64,000 nucleotides of DNA, from the NCBI RefSeq assembly GCF_014643635.1, contig NZ_BMJV01000001.1, positions 496,001 to 560,000 of the forward strand. The letters run 5' to 3'. The notes below the pieces were generated by a model. It was given only the letters and a program-made list of their open reading frames with translations. It was not told where the DNA came from and did not search any database. Shown here in pieces: positions 28,185-37,248 of the stretch (position 1 is its first letter; every line of letters begins with the position of its first letter). The DNA is from Salipiger pallidus. Its GTDB lineage: Bacteria; Pseudomonadota; Alphaproteobacteria; Rhodobacterales; Rhodobacteraceae. The position numbers were made by a program, and so were the translations under genes.

Positions 28185-29315
28185 TTAGCTTTCACCGGCC
28201 CCTTCGCCCGTGGACAGCGCCTTGGCCTGCGACACCCATTCGTCGCGGGTCACGCGGCCTCGGAAGCCCTGAAGGTTCTCGTCGACCCACGCGACTTCCG
28301 CATCGGTCCAGCCGGCGATCTGGTCGAAGTGGTAGAAGCCCAGCTCGTGGCACAGCTCCTCGAGCTTCGGCCCGATGCCCTTGATCTGCTTGAGGTCGTC
28401 CGCCCCGCCATCGCGCGGCCCTTCGAGGGCGTCGGGACGGGTGCCAGCCTGCTGCTCCTCGGCCGACGCTCCTTCGGCGGCGTCCTTGACCTCGGTCGCA
28501 TTTTCAACCGGCGCTTCGCGCTTGTCGATGCCGGTACTGTCGGCGGGCACATCCTCGGCCAGCTCAGGCGCATGGGTTTCCGGCTTGGCATCACCCTTCT
28601 CATCCGAGCGGTCATGCCACGGGGTGCGCAGCGGCACCTCGGTGCCGTCGATGCGTTTGATGGTGTCGCCGAGTTCGGTCGCCAGCGCGACGGAGGCGTT
28701 GTATTCCGGACGCCCCTCCACATGGCCGGTCAGCACGACCGGGCCGCCCAGCGGTTCGGACGAATAGCGGCCGTTCTGCGGGCCCGGCACCGGCACATTG
28801 CCGGCGGCCAGCTCGTCCAGAAGCTCGCCAAGGCGAGCCGCGGTCAGGTCTTCGTAGTAATCCTTGCCGATCTGGGCCATGGGCGCGTTGGCACAGGACC
28901 CAAGACACTCCACCTCTTCCCAGGAGAACTTGCCGTCCTCTGATAGCATGTGCGCCTTGGGGGCGATCTTGTCCTTGCAGACCGAAATCAAATCCTCGGA
29001 TCCGCAGATCATGCAGGTCGTGGTGCCGCAGATCTGGATATGCGCGACCGAGCCCACCGGCGAGAGCTGGAACATGAAGTAGAAGGTCGCCACCTCGAGC
29101 ACGCGAATGTAGGCCATGCCCAGCATCTCGGCCACGGTCTCGATGGCCCGCTGGCTGAGCCAGCCTTCCTGTTCCTGCGCACGCCACAGCAGCGGGATGA
29201 CCGCGCTGGCCTGACGGCCCTCGGGATACTTGGTCATCTGGGCATCGGCCCAGGCCAGGTTGGCATCGGTGAAAGCAAAGCTTTCGGGCTGTTCGGGATG
29301 AAGACGGCGCAGCAT
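28185..29315 (-). CDS. nuoE: NADH-quinone oxidoreductase subunit E with C-terminal helix-hairpin-helix extension
   Basis: A 376-residue protein. The first about 170 residues are a complete NuoE thioredoxin-like domain with the 2Fe-2S cluster N1a ligands in CGTTTC and CLGSC. An acidic, alanine- and proline-rich linker follows (about residues 200-310). The last 60 residues ([20 protein letters not shown] and on to [10 protein letters not shown]) form a helix-hairpin-helix-like domain also seen fused to other alphaproteobacterial proteins. E. coli NuoE is only 166 residues. The extension is common in Rhodobacterales by my recollection; its partner is unknown. Confidence 0.94.
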   Translation of the reverse strand: MLRRLHPEQPESFAFTDANLAWADAQMTKYPEGRQASAVIPLLWRAQEQEGWLSQRAIETVAEMLGMAYIRVLEVATFYFMFQLSPVGSVAHIQICGTTTCMICGSEDLISVCKDKIAPKAHMLSEDGKFSWEEVECLGSCANAPMAQIGKDYYEDLTAARLGELLDELAAGNVPVPGPQNGRYSSEPLGGPVVLTGHVEGRPEYNASVALATELGDTIKRIDGTEVPLRTPWHDRSDEKGDAKPETHAPELAEDVPADSTGIDKREAPVENATEVKDAAEGASAEEQQAGTRPDALEGPRDGGADDLKQIKGIGPKLEELCHELGFYHFDQIAGWTDAEVAWVDENLQGFRGRVTRDEWVSQAKALSTGEGAGES

Positions 29316-29359
29316 CGGGTCGGTCCTATCGGGTCAGCACGCTAAGGTGCAGGCGGGGC

Positions 29360-29394
29360 GGCAGGCCGCGGCCTGCCCTGCCCGGCAACCGGGC
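29360..29394 (-). other. two adjacent hairpins between the lipoprotein gene and nuoE
   Basis: GGCAGGCC/GGCCTGCC (29360-29377) and GCCCGG/CCGGGC (29380-29394) are two perfect stems lying side by side in the 101-bp spacer upstream of nuoE on the minus strand. They have no T-runs. Confidence 0.55.
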
Positions 29395-29416
29395 AACGGT
29401 TGGGTCTTGGCCGCGA

Positions 29417-29746
29417 TCACGCAGCAGACTCGGGCGCGGGGGTATCGACCACCGGCGCCGCCGGGGTGCAGGACCCCGAGATCAGACGGAAACCACCGCT
29501 TTCGGTCATCTCTGCCTCGCCACGGGTGATGCGGTACTGCGCCACCTCGTTGATCTTCATGCGGGTCATGCCGGTCTGAAGTTCGACGGGCAGGTAGTCG
29601 GATTCATAGGTAAGCTCGCAGCCGATGGAGGCCACCGCATCGTCGAAGGCGGCGAGATCCTCGTCCCCGGTGCCCTCGGGCGGCATGGCAACGCACGCGG
29701 CGGTGGCGATGAGAGGCAGCAGGCTCAGGCACATCTTCAGCTTCAC
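29417..29746 (-). CDS. predicted lipoprotein between nuoD and nuoE
   Basis: A 109-residue protein read from GTG at 29746 (AGGGA 9 nt upstream); an in-frame ATG four codons later is possible. Signal peptide with lipobox ATAAC (Cys18). The exported part has two cysteines (IGCELTYES and SGSCTP), likely one disulfide, and an acidic start and proline/alanine-rich end. No known domain. It is framed by hairpins on both sides within the nuo operon. Confidence 0.72.
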   Translation of the reverse strand: MKLKMCLSLLPLIATAACVAMPPEGTGDEDLAAFDDAVASIGCELTYESDYLPVELQTGMTRMKINEVAQYRITRGEAEMTESGGFRLISGSCTPAAPVVDTPAPESAA

Positions 29747-29800
29747 GGTCGCAAATCCCTTCTTGTCTTTTTCGCGGCCGTCCTGGCCGTCTTGTCTTGG

Positions 29801-29831
29801 CGGATCGGGCCGCGTCGGGCGCCCCGATCCG
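29801..29831 (-). other. hairpin downstream of nuoD
   Basis: CGGATCGGG pairs with CCCGATCCG around a 13-nt loop, 17 bp after the nuoD stop, in the spacer before the lipoprotein gene. There is no T-run. Confidence 0.55.
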
Positions 29832-29847
29832 TATCATGCAGTCGCGA

Positions 29848-31080
29848 TCAGCGGTCGACTTCGCCAAACACGATGTCGAGCGAGCCCAGAATGGCAGCAA
29901 CATCCGCAAGCTGGTGATGCTTGCACACGTAATCCATGGACTGCAGGTGCAGGAAGCCCGGCGCCCGCAGCTTGGCGCGGTAGGGTTTGTTGCTGCCGTC
30001 CGCCACGAGGTAGACGCCGAATTCGCCTTTTGGCGCCTCGACGGCGGCATAAACCTCGCCCGCAGGCACATGGAAGCCCTCGGTGTAGAGCTTGAAGTGG
30101 TGGATGAGCGCCTCCATGGAGGTCTTCATCTCGGACCGTTTCGGCGGCGTCAGCTTGCCGCGCGCCAGCACATCGCCCTGGTTCTCGGGCTCGCGCAGCT
30201 TGGCGATGGCCTGCTTCATGATCTTCACGCTCTCGCGCATCTCGGCCACGCGGCAAAGGTAACGGTCGTAGCAGTCGCCATTTTTGCCGACCGGGATCTG
30301 GAACTCGAACTCGTCGTAGCACTCGTAGGGCTGCGCCCGGCGCAGGTCCCATGCCAGCCCCGAGCCGCGCACCATGACGCCGGAATAACCGTGCATCAGG
30401 ATTTCTTCCTCGGTCACCACGCCGATGTCGGCGTTGCGCTGCTTGAAGATCCGGTTCTCGGTGAGCAGATCGTCGATGTCCTGAAGCCGCGCCGGGAACT
30501 GGTCGCACCACGCGTCGAGATCGTCGATCAGGTCGGGCGGCAGATCCTGGTGAACGCCACCGGGGCGGAAATAGGCCGCGTGCAGGCGCGCGCCGGAGGC
30601 CCGCTCATAGAAGATCATCAGCTTCTCACGCTCCTCGAACCCCCAGAGCGGCGGCGTCAGCGCGCCCACGTCCATGGCCTGCGTGGTCACGTTCAGCAGG
30701 TGGTTCAGGATGCGCCCGATCTCGCAGTAAAGCACGCGGATGATCTGCGCCCGGCGCGGCACAATGGTGCCGGTCAGCTTCTCGATGGCAAGGCACCAGG
30801 CGTGCTCTTGGTTCATCGTGCCGACGTAATCGAGCCGGTCAAAATAGGGCAGGTTTTGCAGGTAGGTGCGCGATTCCATCAGCTTTTCGGTGCCGCGGTG
30901 CAGCAGGCCGATGTGGGGATCGCAGCGTTCCACGATCTCGCCGTCAAGCTCCAGCACGAGGCGCAGCACGCCGTGTGCCGCCGGGTGCTGCGGCCCGAAG
31001 TTGATGTTGAAATTGCGGATCTTCTGTTCGCCCACGAGGGCGTCGGTGGAGCCGTCGTCGAACTTTGAGCCATCCATCAT
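29848..31080 (-). CDS. nuoD: NADH-quinone oxidoreductase subunit D
   Basis: A 410-residue subunit that with NuoB forms the quinone-binding site. Signature is [20 protein letters not shown] at the N-terminus, with [16 protein letters not shown] and [17 protein letters not shown] further on; it is related to the large subunit of NiFe hydrogenases without the metal ligands. The start overlaps the nuoC stop as ATGA. Confidence 0.97.
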   Translation of the reverse strand: MMDGSKFDDGSTDALVGEQKIRNFNINFGPQHPAAHGVLRLVLELDGEIVERCDPHIGLLHRGTEKLMESRTYLQNLPYFDRLDYVGTMNQEHAWCLAIEKLTGTIVPRRAQIIRVLYCEIGRILNHLLNVTTQAMDVGALTPPLWGFEEREKLMIFYERASGARLHAAYFRPGGVHQDLPPDLIDDLDAWCDQFPARLQDIDDLLTENRIFKQRNADIGVVTEEEILMHGYSGVMVRGSGLAWDLRRAQPYECYDEFEFQIPVGKNGDCYDRYLCRVAEMRESVKIMKQAIAKLREPENQGDVLARGKLTPPKRSEMKTSMEALIHHFKLYTEGFHVPAGEVYAAVEAPKGEFGVYLVADGSNKPYRAKLRAPGFLHLQSMDYVCKHHQLADVAAILGSLDIVFGEVDR

Positions 31081-31697
31081 TTCGTGCCCTCTGCCTTGTC
31101 ATCGGCCTTCTCGTCGCCGGGCAGCACGTACTGCGCCCCTTCCCACGGCGACATGAAATCGAACTGCCGGTATTCCTGAACGAGGCTCACTGGCTCGTAG
31201 ACCACGCGCTTGAGCTCTTCGTCGTAGCGCACCTCGACATAGCCCGTGGTCGGGAAGTCCTTGCGCAGCGGATGGCCGCGGAAGCCGTAATCGGTGAGGA
31301 TGCGGCGCAGGTCCGGGTGCCCCGAGAACACGATGCCGAACATGTCGAACACCTCGCGTTCGAACCAGTTGGCACTCACATGCACCGGGGTGATCGACGG
31401 CACGGTCTCGTCTTCACGCACGGCGACGCGCAGGCGGATACGGTGGTTCTGGTACATCGACAGGAAGTGATAGACCACGTCGAACCGCTTGGCCCGCTCG
31501 GGGTAGTCCACGGCGGTGATGTCCACGAGGCTATTGAACCGGCAGGACGGGTCGGTCTTGAGAAACTCCGTGAAGCCCACGATGTTGCTCAGGGCCACGT
31601 CCACGTTGAGCTCGCCGAAGGCGATGCTCCAGCCGATCACGCAATCGGGGCGCTTCAGCTCCAGATGCTGGCCGAGTTCCTTGAGTGCCTGGGTCAT
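31077..31697 (-). CDS. nuoC: NADH-quinone oxidoreductase subunit C
   Basis: A 206-residue peripheral-arm subunit of complex I. The family signature region reads [20 protein letters not shown] then [19 protein letters not shown]. The C-terminal tail ([13 protein letters not shown]) is charged and probably disordered. It follows nuoB by 13 bp and is translationally coupled to nuoD. Confidence 0.97.
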   Translation of the reverse strand: MTQALKELGQHLELKRPDCVIGWSIAFGELNVDVALSNIVGFTEFLKTDPSCRFNSLVDITAVDYPERAKRFDVVYHFLSMYQNHRIRLRVAVREDETVPSITPVHVSANWFEREVFDMFGIVFSGHPDLRRILTDYGFRGHPLRKDFPTTGYVEVRYDEELKRVVYEPVSLVQEYRQFDFMSPWEGAQYVLPGDEKADDKAEGTK

Positions 31698-31710
31698 GTG
31701 GTCCCCTCCC

Positions 31711-32235
31711 TCAGCGTACGATCGTGCCGGTACGCCGGATCTTCTTCTGCAGCGCCATCAGGCCGTAGAGCAGCGCCTCGGCGGTCGGCGGGCAGCCCGG
31801 CACATAGACATCCACGGGCACGATACGGTCACAGCCCCGAACGACGGAATAGCTGTAGTGATAGTAGCCGCCACCATTGGCGCAGGATCCCATGGAGATC
31901 ACATAGCGCGGTTCGGGCATCTGGTCGTAAACCTTGCGCAGCGCCGGTGCCATCTTGTTGGTCAGGGTGCCGGCGACGATCATCAGGTCGGACTGGCGCG
32001 GGCTGGCGCGCGGCGCGGCCCCGAAGCGTTCCAGATCGTAACGCGGCATCGAGGTATGCATCATCTCGATGGCGCAGCAGGCAAGACCGAAGGTCATCCA
32101 GTGAAGACTGCCGGTGCGGGCCCAGTTGACCACGTCATCGACGGATGTGAGCAGGAAGCCCCGGTCGGTCAGCTCGCGGTTCAGCGCCTGGGTAGCGACC
32201 TCGCGGTCGCCCTGCGCCGTGTTCGGCCCGGTCAT
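31711..32235 (-). CDS. nuoB: NADH-quinone oxidoreductase subunit B
   Basis: A 174-residue subunit carrying cluster N2, the last electron donor to quinone. The ligand motifs are complete: [12 protein letters not shown] with the tandem cysteines, [20 protein letters not shown], and [16 protein letters not shown]. The ATG at 32235 shares a base with the nuoA stop (TGATG); an ATG at 32244 is a possible earlier start. Confidence 0.97.
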   Translation of the reverse strand: MTGPNTAQGDREVATQALNRELTDRGFLLTSVDDVVNWARTGSLHWMTFGLACCAIEMMHTSMPRYDLERFGAAPRASPRQSDLMIVAGTLTNKMAPALRKVYDQMPEPRYVISMGSCANGGGYYHYSYSVVRGCDRIVPVDVYVPGCPPTAEALLYGLMALQKKIRRTGTIVR

Positions 32236-32600
32236 CACTCCCATTCGAGCGCCCCTTTCTTCCATTCGTATGCAAAGCCTGCGGTCAGCACCGCGAGGAA
32301 GACCATCATCGACCAGAAGCCCACCATGCTCACGTCCTTGAAGGCGGTGGCCCAGGGGAAGAGGAAGGCGATCTCGAGGTCGAAGATGATGAACAGGATC
32401 GACACGAGGTAGAATCGCACGTCGAATTTCATCCGGGCGTCATCAAAGGCGTTGAACCCGCATTCATACGCCGACACCTTTTCAGGGTCGGGATTGCGCA
32501 CGGCAAGCACGACGGCTGCAAGGATGAGAATGGCGCCGAGTGCGATTGCGACGGCCAGGAAAACGAGGATCGGGAGGTACTCCCGCAGCATCTCTTCCAT
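32235..32600 (-). CDS. nuoA: NADH-quinone oxidoreductase subunit A
   Basis: A 121-residue three-helix subunit of the complex I membrane arm. The loop [20 protein letters not shown] holds the conserved cysteine near the quinone site, followed by [20 protein letters not shown] with the membrane acidic residues. It is the first gene of the operon; the ATG at 32600 starts the conserved [11 protein letters not shown]. Confidence 0.97.
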   Translation of the reverse strand: MEEMLREYLPILVFLAVAIALGAILILAAVVLAVRNPDPEKVSAYECGFNAFDDARMKFDVRFYLVSILFIIFDLEIAFLFPWATAFKDVSMVGFWSMMVFLAVLTAGFAYEWKKGALEWE

Positions 32601-32935
32601 TGCTGGCTCCTTTGCGAGGCGCGCCGGGCCTGCGGCGCGGTAACCATGGCGATGTTGCCTTGCTAGACGTGACTTATCGCCGCCCGTGGTCGGGGTCAAC
32701 AAGCTGTACACATAAAGCCTAAGGCTTAAATCTGTGAATTATTAACGCGATAGAAGGCATTACGCCTTGAGCGAGCTTTTTCTGCACTATTTTTAGGGTG
32801 CTCCGGGTCGCCGCATGCAACCGCCAAGGCGCGGAAGGCTCCGTCGCGTCACGCCTTTATTCACTGCCCATGCGCCCGGTTTCTACGCAGTTACAGGGTT
32901 TCTGGCAGAGCCACCCGTCCGGCGGCGCGCGCCGA
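32601..32935. promoter_or_regulatory. nuo operon promoter region
   Basis: This 335-bp gap has no gene. On the minus strand a candidate sigma-70 promoter has -35 TTGACC (32694-32699) and -10 TAAGTC (32671-32676) with 17 bp between, 70 bp before nuoA. Just upstream is an AT-rich zone with an interrupted palindrome AAGCCT-A-AGGCTT (32715-32727) and AAGGC-ATTAC-GCCTT (about 32754-32768), both possible operators. The -10 is a poor match, so the exact start is uncertain. Confidence 0.4.
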
Positions 32936-33712
32936 TCACTTCCATGAGAGCGGGCGTTTCTCGAGGAAGGCACCGATGCCCGCCTGCGCCTCAGCACTTT
33001 CCCAGCGGCGGGCAAGGGCGTCGATGGCGTGATCCACCTGGCCCTGCGTCACCTCGCCCGCAAGGTGGTTGAGAAGCGCCTTCGCCTCGCGGACGGCGAA
33101 GGGGGCGCAGTCAAGATAGGGTGCCACCTCGGCCTCCACCGCATCGTCCAGCGCCTCCGGCGCGACGGCGCGTGCCAGCAGGTTCAGGCGTACCGCCTCG
33201 GCGGCGCTGAAGACGCGGCCGTTCATGAACACTTCGCGCGCGCACACCTCGCCCATCCGGCGCAGCACATAAGGGCCGATGTTGGCGGGAATGATGCCAA
33301 GCTTCACCTCGGTCAGCGCCATGCGCAGGCCCTCCGCACCGATGGCCATGTCGCACACGGCCGCAAGCCCCACACCGCCGCCGAACGCATTGCCCTGCAC
33401 CCGCCCAATGAGGGGCATTGGCAGCGCCGCCAGCGCCTGCAGCGCGCTGGCGATGCGCCGCGATTCAGCAGTGCGAGCGGCGGCATCCATGCCGAATTGC
33501 TCGCGCATCCACGCGAGGTCGGCCCCGGCGCAGAAGGTTGGCCCGTCGGCGGCAAGGATCACCACACGCACGCCGTCCTCCTGCGCCAGCTGCCGCGCCG
33601 CTGCCTCCAGCTCGGTCATCATCTGCGCCGACAGCGCATTGTGCTTGGCCGCCCGCGCCAGCGAAAGCGTCGCCACCCCTCGCACATCGGTCTCGAGTCT
33701 GATGAACTCCAT
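32936..33712 (-). CDS. liuC: enoyl-CoA hydratase, probably methylglutaconyl-CoA hydratase
   Basis: A 258-residue crotonase-fold enzyme. The oxyanion-hole segments are AKHNALSAQM and ADGPTFCAGADLAWM, then AFGGGVGLAAVCDMAIGAEG and LTEVKLGIIPANIGPYV with the catalytic-acid region. Context with methylcrotonyl-CoA carboxylase, HMG-CoA lyase and isovaleryl-CoA dehydrogenase points to hydration of 3-methylglutaconyl-CoA in leucine breakdown. I chose ATG 33712, as GAGGAG is 7 nt upstream; a GTG at 33718 is too close to it. Confidence 0.88.
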   Translation of the reverse strand: MEFIRLETDVRGVATLSLARAAKHNALSAQMMTELEAAARQLAQEDGVRVVILAADGPTFCAGADLAWMREQFGMDAAARTAESRRIASALQALAALPMPLIGRVQGNAFGGGVGLAAVCDMAIGAEGLRMALTEVKLGIIPANIGPYVLRRMGEVCAREVFMNGRVFSAAEAVRLNLLARAVAPEALDDAVEAEVAPYLDCAPFAVREAKALLNHLAGEVTQGQVDHAIDALARRWESAEAQAGIGAFLEKRPLSWK

Positions 33713-33723
33713 CGACACTCTCC

Positions 33724-34575
33724 TCAGCCTCTCATGGCGCGCGCCATCTGCGCCGCCTCCTGCACGATCCCCATGTCGAGCCCGGTATCATACCCCAGAT
33801 CTGCCAGCCGCGCCGCCAGCACCTCGGTGGCGACATTGCCCGCGGCCCCCGGCGCGTAGGGACAGCCGCCAAGCCCGCCCACGGCGGCGTCGAAGACCCG
33901 AAGCCCGCGCACCAGAGACACCTCGACATTGTCAAGCGCCCGGCCCGCGGTGTCGTGGAAATGTCCCGCCAGCTGGGCCGCGGGCACCTCATCGAGCACG
34001 GCCGCGAGCATCGCCTCCACCGCCTCGGGCGTGCCGCGCCCGATGGTGTCGCCAAGAGAAACCTCGTAGCAGCCCATATCCCTCAGGGCCGCCACGACAC
34101 GGGCCACCCCATCCGGTGCCACCTTGCCGTAGTAGGGGCATTCTACCACGCAGGAGACATAGCCCCTCACCTTCACTCCCCGTGCAAGGGCCGCCTCCGC
34201 CACTGGTCGGAAGCGGTTAAGGCTCTCGTCGATGCTCGCGTTGATATTGGCGCGGCTGAAGCCTTCGGAGGCCGATCCGAAGATCGCCACCTCGTCCGCC
34301 TTCGCTGCCATCGCCGCCTCGAACCCCTTCATGTTCGGGGTCAACGCCGCGTAGGACACGCCCCTTTCACGCCGGATGCCAGCCAGCACCTCGGCCGAGC
34401 TGGCCATCTGCGGCACCCACTTGGGACTCACGAAGCTGGCGCATTCGATACGGCGGAATCCGGCACGCGACAGGCAATCCACCAGTGCCACCTTGTCCGC
34501 GACCGCAATATCACGCGGCTCGTTCTGCAGGCCATCGCGGGGCCCGACCTCGAAGATCTCGACTGTTTCGGTCAC
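33724..34575 (-). CDS. mvaB: hydroxymethylglutaryl-CoA lyase
   Basis: A 283-residue TIM-barrel enzyme that splits HMG-CoA into acetoacetate and acetyl-CoA, the last step of leucine breakdown. Motifs: EVGPRDGLQNEP near the N-terminus, SLGDTIGRGTP, HFHDTAGRALDNV for metal binding, and GGLGGCPYAPGAAGN with the catalytic cysteine. The start is a GTG at 34575 with GGGAGG upstream, overlapping the GST stop as GTGA. Confidence 0.93.
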   Translation of the reverse strand: MTETVEIFEVGPRDGLQNEPRDIAVADKVALVDCLSRAGFRRIECASFVSPKWVPQMASSAEVLAGIRRERGVSYAALTPNMKGFEAAMAAKADEVAIFGSASEGFSRANINASIDESLNRFRPVAEAALARGVKVRGYVSCVVECPYYGKVAPDGVARVVAALRDMGCYEVSLGDTIGRGTPEAVEAMLAAVLDEVPAAQLAGHFHDTAGRALDNVEVSLVRGLRVFDAAVGGLGGCPYAPGAAGNVATEVLAARLADLGYDTGLDMGIVQEAAQMARAMRG

Positions 34576-35231
34576 GATGGCACCTCCCACGCCGGGTAGA
34601 ATTCCTGCGCGTAAAGCCGCGGCCCGGCCCCTGGCAGGGACGCATTGAACGCTTCTCGCTGCGTGATACGTTCATACCAGTCAGCCAGCTGCGGGTGTCC
34701 ATCCAGCACCGCGAAATGCCGCGCCATGTAGACCGCCTGCCCGATAGCCACGTCCACCGCCGAGAACGCGCTCCCCAGCATATACTCACAGCCCCCAAGC
34801 CGCGCCTCAAGCGCATCATAGCATTTTCCGATGCGCTTCGCCTCGAGCTGCATAATGATGGGCGAGCGCATGCTGTCGTCCCGCAGCATGATGTGCTGCT
34901 GGGTAAGATTGGCGCAATGCTGGCTCAGGGTCTCGGCAAAGTGCAGCCAGGACAGGAACGCCCTGCGATCAGGGTGGCCAGAGGCGCGTCCCAGCCAGGC
35001 TTCGGCAAAACGCTCGCAGAGGTATTCCATCATGGCGAGGCTCTCGAACATGACGCCGCCGTCCATCTCGAGAGCTGGCACCCGGCCGGCAGGCGACAGC
35101 GACAGGTACGCCGCATCGCGCAAGCTGCGGTCCATGGCGTGGGGAACGACCTCGAACTCCACGCCGAGTTCATGCAAAAGCCAGAGCACACGCATGGAGC
35201 GGCTTTCGGGCACGTGATGCAGCACGATCAT
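34572..35231 (-). CDS. glutathione S-transferase family protein inside the leucine operon
   Basis: A 219-residue GST with N-terminal thioredoxin fold (VPESRSMRVLWLLHELGVEF, then PAGRVPALEMDGGVMFESLAMMEYL, holding the cis-proline and the glutathione-gripping ES pair) and an all-helical C-terminal domain. It overlaps mccA upstream (ATGA) and the lyase downstream (GTGA), so it is made strictly with the leucine pathway. No step of that pathway needs glutathione; detoxifying reactive acyl-CoA intermediates is a guess. Confidence 0.88.
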   Translation of the reverse strand: MIVLHHVPESRSMRVLWLLHELGVEFEVVPHAMDRSLRDAAYLSLSPAGRVPALEMDGGVMFESLAMMEYLCERFAEAWLGRASGHPDRRAFLSWLHFAETLSQHCANLTQQHIMLRDDSMRSPIIMQLEAKRIGKCYDALEARLGGCEYMLGSAFSAVDVAIGQAVYMARHFAVLDGHPQLADWYERITQREAFNASLPGAGPRLYAQEFYPAWEVPS

Positions 35232-37177
35232 GCGGCCACGTCCCCGTCATCCTCGAGCCGGATGAGCGCCGCCCCCGCCTCGACCTGGTCCCCGGCATCG
35301 GCCAGCACCTCGGCCACCACGCCGTCACGGGCTGCGGTCAGCGTATGCTCCATCTTCATCGCCTCGAGGACCACCAGCCGGTCGCCCGCCGATACATGCT
35401 GGCCCGCGCTGGCAAGCACCGACATGACCTTGCCCGGCATCGGCGCCTCGACAAGGTTCCCCGACGCCCCAGCCGCGGCCGCCCGCTCCAGAGGGTCGAC
35501 CACGCGGAAGGCACGGCCACCGCCCTCGAAGACGGTCACGAAATCCCCTTCGGCAAAGACCTCTGCGCCAGGCACACCATCGAAGCGCCAGATTCCCCCC
35601 TGCCGCTCAGCGGACACCTCGGACCCGTCCAAGGCGACCGCAACCCGCCCCGGCCCTGTCACACGCAGCACGACCTGAAGCTCCTGCCCGCCATGCTCCA
35701 GCAGCACCGTACGCTTCAGCGGTTGCCAAAGCGTGAATCCCTGAAGCGGCCCCGCCTCGTCGCAGATCCCAGCTGCCACCAGCGAGGCCTGCGCCACGGC
35801 CCGGTCAGAAATGCCCGGACCAGCCACCAGCGCTTCCAGATCACGCCCGATCAATCCGGTATCCACCTCCCCGGCGGCGAACCCTTCGTGCCGCGCCAGC
35901 GCGCCAAGGAAGGCAAGATTGGTCACGGTACCGGCCACCTGCGTCCCGGCCAGTCCCCGCGCCAGCTTGCGCAAGGCAATCTCACGGGTGGTGCCATGGG
36001 TGATCACCTTGGCGATCATCGGATCGTAGTGAGGCGAGATCACATCCCCCGACCGCACCCCGCTGTCTGCCCGCACCCCTTCGGGGAAGGCCAGATGCGC
36101 CAACCGTCCGGTAGCGGGCAGAAACCCTGCAGGCACGTCCTCGGCATACAGCCGCGCCTCGAAGGCGTGACCGTCAAGGCGTAGATCGTCCTGCGCCAGC
36201 GGCAAAGGCTCGCCAGCCGCCACCCGCAACTGCCATTCCACCAGGTCGACGCCGGTCACGGCCTCGGTCACCGGATGCTCGACCTGCAGGCGGGTGTTCA
36301 TCTCCATGAACCAGAACCGGTCGGGCCGCAGTCCCTCCGAGCCATCCACGATGAACTCCACCGTACCCGCCCCCTTGTAACCGATGGCCTCGGCAGCGCG
36401 CACGGCAGCCTGCCCCATGGCCTCGCGCATGGCGGCAGTCATGCCCGGCGCGGGCGCCTCTTCGATGACCTTCTGATGCCGGCGCTGCAGGGAACAATCG
36501 CGCTCGAACAGGTGCACAGCCCGGGTGCCGTCGCCAAACACCTGCACCTCGATGTGACGCGGCGCGCTTACGAATTTCTCGATCAGCACCGCAGGGTTGC
36601 CAAAGGCGGTGCGCGCCTCGGCCTGCGCACTGGCGAGCGCCTCGGCAAAGCCAGCTGCCGCCTCGACCAGCCGCATCCCCTTGCCGCCGCCCCCAGCAAC
36701 CGCCTTGATCAGCACGGGGAAGCCGATCTCCCCGGCCCGCTCCGCAAGGAACCCAGCGTCCTGCTCGGCCCCGTGATACCCCGGCACCACCGGAACGCCG
36801 GCCTCGGCCATGAGCCGCTTGGCCGCGTCCTTGAGCCCCATGGCCCGGATCGCCGCAGCCCCCGGCCCCACGAACACAAGCCCTGCCGCCTCCACAGCCT
36901 CGACGAAGTCCGGGTTCTCGGACAGAAACCCGTAGCCCGGATGGATCGCCCCCGCGCCGGTGCTCAAAGCCGCCTCGATGATGGCATCGCCCCGCAGGTA
37001 GCTCTCGGCGGGTGCCGCCCCCCCGATACAGACCGCCGCATCAGCCATGGCGACGTGGGCCGCACCCGCATCCACATCCGAATTCACCGCCACACAGCGC
37101 AGACCCATGGCCCGCGCGGTCCGGATCACACGGCAGGCAATCTCGCCCCGGTTGGCTATGAGCAGCGTATCAAACAT
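35228..37177 (-). CDS. mccA: methylcrotonyl-CoA carboxylase biotin-carrying alpha subunit
   Basis: A 649-residue protein with biotin carboxylase, linker and biotin-carrier domains. Motifs are LLIANRGEIACRVIRTARAM at the start, KAVAGGGGKGMRLV (ATP-grasp), MEMNTRLQVEHPVTEAVTG, and LEAMKMEHTLTAAR near the C-terminus with the biotinylated lysine. With the beta subunit at 37249-38853 it carboxylates 3-methylcrotonyl-CoA. A propionyl- or acetyl-CoA carboxylase is less likely given the neighbours. Confidence 0.92.
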   Translation of the reverse strand: MFDTLLIANRGEIACRVIRTARAMGLRCVAVNSDVDAGAAHVAMADAAVCIGGAAPAESYLRGDAIIEAALSTGAGAIHPGYGFLSENPDFVEAVEAAGLVFVGPGAAAIRAMGLKDAAKRLMAEAGVPVVPGYHGAEQDAGFLAERAGEIGFPVLIKAVAGGGGKGMRLVEAAAGFAEALASAQAEARTAFGNPAVLIEKFVSAPRHIEVQVFGDGTRAVHLFERDCSLQRRHQKVIEEAPAPGMTAAMREAMGQAAVRAAEAIGYKGAGTVEFIVDGSEGLRPDRFWFMEMNTRLQVEHPVTEAVTGVDLVEWQLRVAAGEPLPLAQDDLRLDGHAFEARLYAEDVPAGFLPATGRLAHLAFPEGVRADSGVRSGDVISPHYDPMIAKVITHGTTREIALRKLARGLAGTQVAGTVTNLAFLGALARHEGFAAGEVDTGLIGRDLEALVAGPGISDRAVAQASLVAAGICDEAGPLQGFTLWQPLKRTVLLEHGGQELQVVLRVTGPGRVAVALDGSEVSAERQGGIWRFDGVPGAEVFAEGDFVTVFEGGGRAFRVVDPLERAAAAGASGNLVEAPMPGKVMSVLASAGQHVSAGDRLVVLEAMKMEHTLTAARDGVVAEVLADAGDQVEAGAALIRLEDDGDVAA

Positions 37178-37248
37178 CGTGCAATCCCCTGCTTCTTCTC
37201 TTTCCAAATACGCAAAACACGGCCCCTCTACCGGCGCCGCGCCGGGCC

